Origin: Blautia sp.
Lineage (GTDB): Bacteria; Bacillota; Clostridia; Lachnospirales; Lachnospiraceae
Direction of reading: 5' to 3'
DNA length: 7,406 nt
NCBI GenBank assembly: GCA_030841965.1
Contig: JAUUSJ010000181.1
Location: 1 to 7,406 of the forward strand
Part shown: positions 4,238 through 7,406 of the stretch, in pieces
Layout: each line of letters begins with the position of its first letter
Position numbering within the stretch: position 1 is the first letter of the stretch
Notes under the pieces: model-generated
Seen by the model: the letters and a program-made list of their open reading frames with translations, nothing else
Database searches by the model: none
What the model was told of the DNA's origin: nothing
Made by a program: the position numbers and the translations under genes

Positions 4238-4242
4238 TGTGT

Positions 4243-5115
4243 TTAAGTTTTGTTATTTTGTTTATTTTCTCTCGCTGATAATTCTTGTTTTACGGCAGAG
4301 AGAAGAAAAGATGCGGATGATTTTAGTGCATCCAAATCATCATTAGAAAAGTTTTCTAACCCCGATTTTACAACACTTGCTATAATTAATAATATTTCTT
4401 TTGGTGGCAAATAATTATTTTGATTTATCTTAAAAACAGAATTTTGCAAGATATTATTTTCACAATTCTTATTGGACATTATTGTTCCCTCTCCTGTCCG
4501 TAACCATTTAATATTAACTCCAAATTCGTTGCTTATTAATTTTGCCATTTGTTCTGTAAGTCTTCTATTTCCACATTCAATATTAGATATAGCAGTTGCG
4601 GTGACTCCTAAACGTTGACCAAATTCCCTCGTATTAAGTCGATACTTTTTTCTTATTAATCGCACTCTTTCGCCAGCTGGAAGATATGCAAGCATAATAC
4701 AAAAAGAAGTGATTCCATAATTTGCAAAATTCACATGGGTAGTATAATTTCCATCGGGTCTATTTTGCTCATATCTGACAATCAAAAAGGAATCATAGTT
4801 ATCTATTTCTTTCAATAACTCGTTATAATTGAATTTCTGACCTTTTCCATAATAAAGCCATTTACGATTGATTTTACAATAATCAATAATGTCATCTATA
4901 AAATCGTCAATATCTTCGTCGTGTTTATCAATTAAACCATGCTCTAAATCGTCAACAAATTCTTCACCACATTCTTTATCCATACCCAAAACGTAACAAC
5001 CGAATTCCCCTTTCGAATCATTAATCATTTCTCTAAGTTCTCGTACTCTTTCTCCTAATTTTTCTAGGTCAACGTTGTTGTTTGTATCATCTTTCAATTT
5101 GCCTAAATATTCCAC
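4243..5115 (-). CDS. Two-domain Xre-like repressor of the element
   Basis: A 290-residue protein. Residues 146-210 are a clear Xre/Cro-CI helix-turn-helix (GERVRLIRKKYRLN, REFGQRLGVTATAISNIECG, closing VNIKWLRTGEG). Residues 17-91 look like a worn second copy: it opens LGERVRELREMI and closes INRKWLYYGKG, but the middle is acidic and lacks a usable recognition helix. The C-terminal part (about 235-280) is helical and may dimerise. It is transcribed away from the xis/rep operon, as in CI- or Stl-type control, and probably represses that operon and itself. The worn copy could be a sensor or partner-binding domain (inference). The start is GTG at 5113-5115 with GGAG 9 bases upstream. Promoter: TTGTTT (5168-5173), 17 bp, TATAAT (5145-5150), on the - strand. 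No LexA-type peptidase domain is seen. Confidence 0.85.
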   Translation of the reverse strand: MEYLGKLKDDTNNNVDLEKLGERVRELREMINDSKGEFGCYVLGMDKECGEEFVDDLEHGLIDKHDEDIDDFIDDIIDYCKINRKWLYYGKGQKFNYNELLKEIDNYDSFLIVRYEQNRPDGNYTTHVNFANYGITSFCIMLAYLPAGERVRLIRKKYRLNTREFGQRLGVTATAISNIECGNRRLTEQMAKLISNEFGVNIKWLRTGEGTIMSNKNCENNILQNSVFKINQNNYLPPKEILLIIASVVKSGLENFSNDDLDALKSSASFLLSAVKQELSARENKQNNKT

Positions 5116-5284
5116 AATATCACACTCCGTTGTATTTTTTATTCATTATAACATAATAAACAAAAATAAACAATAAAAAATCATAATAATCAAAGATGTT
5201 TGTTGACAAAACAATTCAAAAAGTGTAAAATAGAAATATAAAAATATCAAAGATAATAAATAAATTCAAAAAAGGAGGTAAACA
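5116..5284. promoter_or_regulatory. Divergent control region between repressor and xis/rep operon
   Basis: The rightward promoter is TTGACA (5203-5208), 17 bp, TAAAAT (5226-5231). The leftward promoter is TTGTTT (5168-5173), 17 bp, TATAAT (5145-5150). Between and around them are candidate operator words: AATAAACA twice (5154-5161 and 5165-5172), CATAATAA twice, and TGTTTGTTGACAAAACA across the rightward -35. AAAGGAGG lies 6 bases before the ATG at 5285. Which words the repressor binds cannot be told from sequence. Confidence 0.75.
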
Positions 5285-5485
5285 ATGAGATTAAGAACTA
5301 AAACAGAAATAGACGAAAGAAAAACACTGTTAATCACATATTCACAGGCAGTAGAAAGGTATAACTTAGGCAGGAATAAAGTTTATGACCTTGCAAAAGA
5401 AGCAGATGCAGTCATTAAGATTGGCAAGTCTGCAAGAATTGATATGAGGAAGATGGACGAGTTTGTCTTGTCCTTTAAGGGGTGA
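5285..5485 (+). CDS. Excisionase-like small winged HTH protein
   Basis: A 66-residue protein with the MerR-like fold pattern of the excisionase/HTH_17 family: ITYSQAVERYNLGRNKVYDL (helix-turn-helix, about 18-37), then IKIGKSARIDMRKMDEFVL (wing and last helix, 45-63). It resembles Tn916-type Xis in length and plan. Excisionases bend the attachment DNA so that the integrase removes the element, and some also regulate transcription. It is the first gene of the rightward operon, under the TTGACA/TAAAAT promoter, with an ideal ribosome site. The helicase gene starts 7 bp after its stop, so the two are co-transcribed. A role in directing excision is inferred from family and place; a purely regulatory role is also possible. 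Confidence 0.75.
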   Translation: MRLRTKTEIDERKTLLITYSQAVERYNLGRNKVYDLAKEADAVIKIGKSARIDMRKMDEFVLSFKG

Positions 5486-5492
5486 TGGTTGA

Positions 5493-6947
5493 GTGGGGAG
5501 AATTGAACAGCTGAAACATAAAAAACAGATGTGTGAGCGTTTAATAGACGAAAATACTTTCCCAGTAGATTCCGAGGAGTTAGAAACTACAAGAACAGAA
5601 TTAATGGACATTACATATGAACTAAACAAAGAAATGAATAGGCTTCATAAGACAGGCAAAAGCGGGAATCCCTATGAGATTATAGACAGCCATATAGCAG
5701 ATTACGTGATTGAAAATTATAATCTTATGATTTTACTTGGAAAGCCGTATATCTATGATAGCGGAGTGTTCAGAGAGGATAAAGACGGTATCAAGATAAA
5801 AAGCATCATAAAAGGGCTGATATTTTCCGATATAGTAACTCATATACGAATTACGAGAGTATATAAACTAATCATTGAAGATATCAGAATCCAAGCAGAC
5901 CTTGACGACATTAACCAATATCCAAATTATTGGATTAACTTTAAAAATGGGATGTTAGACGTAAAAACAGGAGAGATACACCCACACAGCCCAAAATATA
6001 AGAGTGTTAATCAAATACCGCATAATTACATAGCAGGACTTGACATCAAAGATTCTGTATTCCATCAGTTTTTGCTTAGCAGAATACCAGATGAAGAAAA
6101 TAGGAAAATGCTTTACGAGTATATGGGATATTGTCTGCTGCCAACTGTGCTATTTAGAGAATTTATGATATTAGTCGGGAAAGGGAATGCAGGGAAAAGC
6201 GTAATCCTTACACAGTTAGAGAGGATTCTAGGGAAAGAAAATGTATCTGCTATTTCTATGCAAAAATTAGCCGATAATCGTTTTGCATCCTCAAAGCTTT
6301 TAAATAAGCAATGCAATATATTTGCTGACCTTCCAGATGGTGCAATTAACGATACATCAACCATCAAGCAATTAACAGGGGATGATTTGATAGGTGCAGA
6401 ATATAAGCATGGTGATTTCTTTGAATTTAGAAACCGTGCAAAGCTTATTTTTTCTTGCAACGCCATTCCTTCCGTTTTGAATGACAGAAGTGACGCCTTT
6501 TATAGCAGACTTTTAATCATTCGTTTTTATGAGGAAGGGGAATATATTCCAAACTTAAAAAAGAGACTGGCAGAGGAAAAAGAAGTGGAAATATTAATTT
6601 CTTATCTGGTACAAAAGTGCAAAGATGTCCTTTTACGTGCAAAGTTATATCAAGCAAGTGCAAATTCAAATGAAGTTTTGTACCTACAAAAGGAGTCAGA
6701 TACCGTGACAGCATTCTTAGATGACTGTACAGAACCAAACAAGAAAAGCCGTGAAACACGTTCTAATATTTTCTCTTCGTATGTAGATTATTGCAAGCAA
6801 GAAGAACGTCAGCCACTAGGAAAAAACGCATTTTTCAAGGCGTTAAGAACAAAAGGTTATAGAGAAGTTACGATACATGGCTACAGATGTTTTCAAGGAT
6901 TTGAAATCAAATGGACACCTATTAACAACTCCCCTTTTGATAAATAG
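5493..6947 (+). CDS. D5/P4-family SF3 helicase, replication initiator (Rep) of the element
   Basis: A 484-residue protein. An N-terminal helical part (1-60) is followed by the D5_N-type region (about 60-200) and an SF3 helicase core. Walker A is GKGNAGKS (229-236), Walker B NIFADLP (275-281), motif C KLIFSCN (317-323), with Arg339 and Arg344 (SRLLIIRF) as likely arginine finger/sensor residues. A C-terminal winged helix (about 424-472, NIFSSYVDYCKQ to GYRCFQGF) is the likely DNA-binding part. P4-type proteins often carry an AEP primase domain in front; none is present, so this is a helicase-initiator without a primase. The GTG start (5493) has AAGGGGTG upstream and follows the xis stop by 7 bp; the overlapping ATG at 5486 leads only to a 9-codon frame. 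The TAG stop (6945-6947) touches the first iteron of the origin. GTGCAAA iteron-like words lie inside its 3' coding part. Confidence 0.9.
   Translation: MGRIEQLKHKKQMCERLIDENTFPVDSEELETTRTELMDITYELNKEMNRLHKTGKSGNPYEIIDSHIADYVIENYNLMILLGKPYIYDSGVFREDKDGIKIKSIIKGLIFSDIVTHIRITRVYKLIIEDIRIQADLDDINQYPNYWINFKNGMLDVKTGEIHPHSPKYKSVNQIPHNYIAGLDIKDSVFHQFLLSRIPDEENRKMLYEYMGYCLLPTVLFREFMILVGKGNAGKSVILTQLERILGKENVSAISMQKLADNRFASSKLLNKQCNIFADLPDGAINDTSTIKQLTGDDLIGAEYKHGDFFEFRNRAKLIFSCNAIPSVLNDRSDAFYSRLLIIRFYEEGEYIPNLKKRLAEEKEVEILISYLVQKCKDVLLRAKLYQASANSNEVLYLQKESDTVTAFLDDCTEPNKKSRETRSNIFSSYVDYCKQEERQPLGKNAFFKALRTKGYREVTIHGYRCFQGFEIKWTPINNSPFDK
6617..6690 (+). repeat. Iteron-like words inside the 3' part of rep
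   Basis: GTGCAAA occurs at 6617, 6637 and 6658, spaced 20 and 21 bp. From 6658 on, 23 bases are identical to 6979-7001 in the origin and the next 11 are nearly so. The words are in coding sequence and do not break the protein. Confidence 0.6.
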
Positions 6948-7009
6948 GTGCAAAGATTCCATCTTGGGTGCAAAGTGGGTGCAAATTCAAATGAAGTTTT
7001 GCACCAACA

Positions 7010-7197
7010 AAAACCTAGTATTTATGCGGTTTAGAACGTCATAAGGTGCAAAAGGTGCAATTTTATAAATTTATAACGTATAGAAAAGATAAAAATATAT
7101 ATAGGGGATATATATATACGTATATATATATAATAGCGAAAAAAACGTGCACCTTTTGCACCTTATGACGTTCTAAACCGCATAAATACTAGGTTTT
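7010..7197. repeat. Perfect 50-bp inverted repeat around the AT-rich core
   Basis: Arms 7010-7059 and 7148-7197 are exact reverse complements, with an 88-bp spacer. Each arm holds two iterons at its inner end and the GCATAAATACT word, flanked by AAACC and GGTTT, at its outer end. The outer parts of the arms do not contain iterons, so the identity needs a second explanation. Confidence 0.9.
7060..7147. other. AT-rich core of the candidate origin
   Basis: It is almost all A and T, with a 14-bp palindrome TTATAAATTTATAA (7062-7075) and a 24-bp palindrome centred on ACGT (7108-7131). It is the likely first site of strand opening. Confidence 0.7.
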
Positions 7198-7406
7198 CAT
7201 GGTGCAAAATACATTTTATGAATGCACCTTGAAAACGCACCTTGAGAAAAAATGCACCTACTAATCAAAACAGGATAACCAATACAAAAAGATAGCCATA
7301 GATTGCTTATTCTGGTAACGGATTTTTTAAAAGAGATTTTTTGAGAGATAAAAGAAAAGTGAAAAAACTTTGCACTTTTTGCACCCTATAGGGGCAAAAG
7401 GGGAAA

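Larger units (their letters stand above)
2588..4242. other. 1.65-kb stretch with no long gene, filled with operators, repeats and small RNA signals
   Basis: No frame here has a convincing ribosome site plus protein-like sequence except a 14-residue peptide. The stretch holds, left to right: a LexA-like pair (2643-2669), two hexamer-N4-hexamer elements (2692-2752), a 15-bp palindrome (2822-2836), a - strand terminator (3005-3043) with its own promoter, a lone LexA-like box (3132-3143), a 13-bp direct repeat (3229-3261), an antisense-RNA/peptide pair (3276-3480), block A (3482-3566), a second LexA-like pair (3606-3631), the repeat array (3668-3884), block B (4049-4133), and a + strand small RNA signal (4132-4237). 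Nearly all orientable signals face left, like the genes at the left end. Confidence 0.7.
6947..7385. other. Candidate replication origin with iterons, long inverted repeat and AT-rich core
   Basis: Immediately downstream of rep. GGTGCA iterons on the + strand lie at 6947, 6967, 6978, 7045, 7054 and 7201. On the - strand (TGCACC) they lie at 7000, 7148, 7157, 7223, 7253 and 7380, with variants at 7236 and 7371. The inner pairs (7045/7054 and 7148/7157) are each 9 bp apart and face each other across an AT-rich core (7060-7147). This is the plan of SaPI origins, where Rep binds two iteron sets around an AT-rich unwinding region next to rep. No gene is seen from 6948 to the right edge. Confidence 0.8.
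1741..7406. mobile_element. Integrated satellite-like or small integrative element (left end; right end outside the window)
   Basis: The host etfA frame stops abruptly near 1741. To its right lie only mobile-element functions: a DUF1492/ArpU-like regulator, a truncated phage-type HTH peptide, an Xre-like repressor divergent from an excisionase-like gene, a D5/P4-type helicase, and an iteron origin. The order repressor, divergent xis, rep, ori resembles SaPI-type phage-inducible islands. No integrase, relaxase, capsid or complete terminase gene is visible, so the class of element is inference. The left boundary is known only to within about 15 bases, because neither the uninterrupted etfA nor the right end is available. 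Confidence 0.78.

Noticed and set aside
5486..5515. ATG at 5486 overlapping the xis stop as the start of rep
   Set aside because: It leads to a stop after nine codons; the GTG at 5493 opens the helicase frame.
6113..6759. - strand frames opposite rep
   Set aside because: They lie opposite the SF3 helicase motifs and have no ribosome sites or family features.

Overview
The window looks like a low-GC Clostridia chromosome, probably Lachnospiraceae-like. The signs are AT-rich DNA, strong AGGAGG-type ribosome sites, GTG starts, a clostridial-type electron-transfer flavoprotein, and phage or satellite gene families common in that group. No taxon can be fixed from the sequence alone.

Host part (1 to about 1740). 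A possible gene end lies at the left edge. It is followed by a complete TenI/ThiE-superfamily gene on the + strand (226-825). The 3' two thirds of etfA, the electron-transfer flavoprotein alpha subunit, lies on the - strand (950 to about 1741). The etfA frame is cut near 1741 and its N-terminal part is not in the window, so an integrated element begins there.

Element part (about 1741 to the right edge, right end not seen). The left end has a small inverted repeat around GCATAAATACT, two direct TTTACGACA repeats that could be integrase arm sites, and a bidirectional terminator. A leftward DUF1492/ArpU-like gene follows (1989-2366), then a truncated 42-residue HTH peptide. A 1.65-kb stretch without long genes (2588-4242) comes next. 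It is crowded with signals: three LexA-like operators, eight hexamer-N4-hexamer elements, a 34-bp unit in three copies, two diverged copies of a roughly 85-bp block with internal repeats exactly 63 bp apart, several terminators, and promoters for probable small RNAs. One of these resembles a type I toxin-antitoxin locus with a 14-residue peptide.

Control and replication part (4243-7406). A two-domain Xre-like repressor (leftward) is divergent from an excisionase-like protein and an SF3 helicase of the D5/P4 family (rightward). Immediately after the helicase gene is a strong candidate replication origin. It has GGTGCA iterons on both sides of an 88-bp AT-rich core, set in a perfect 50-bp inverted repeat. 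The layout (repressor, divergent xis, rep, then ori with two iteron sets around an AT-rich core) resembles Gram-positive phage-inducible chromosomal islands of the SaPI type. LexA-like sites and phage-type late-gene regulators fit that reading. No integrase, primase or packaging gene is complete in the window. A small non-satellite integrative element therefore remains possible; the integrase, if any, should lie to the right.
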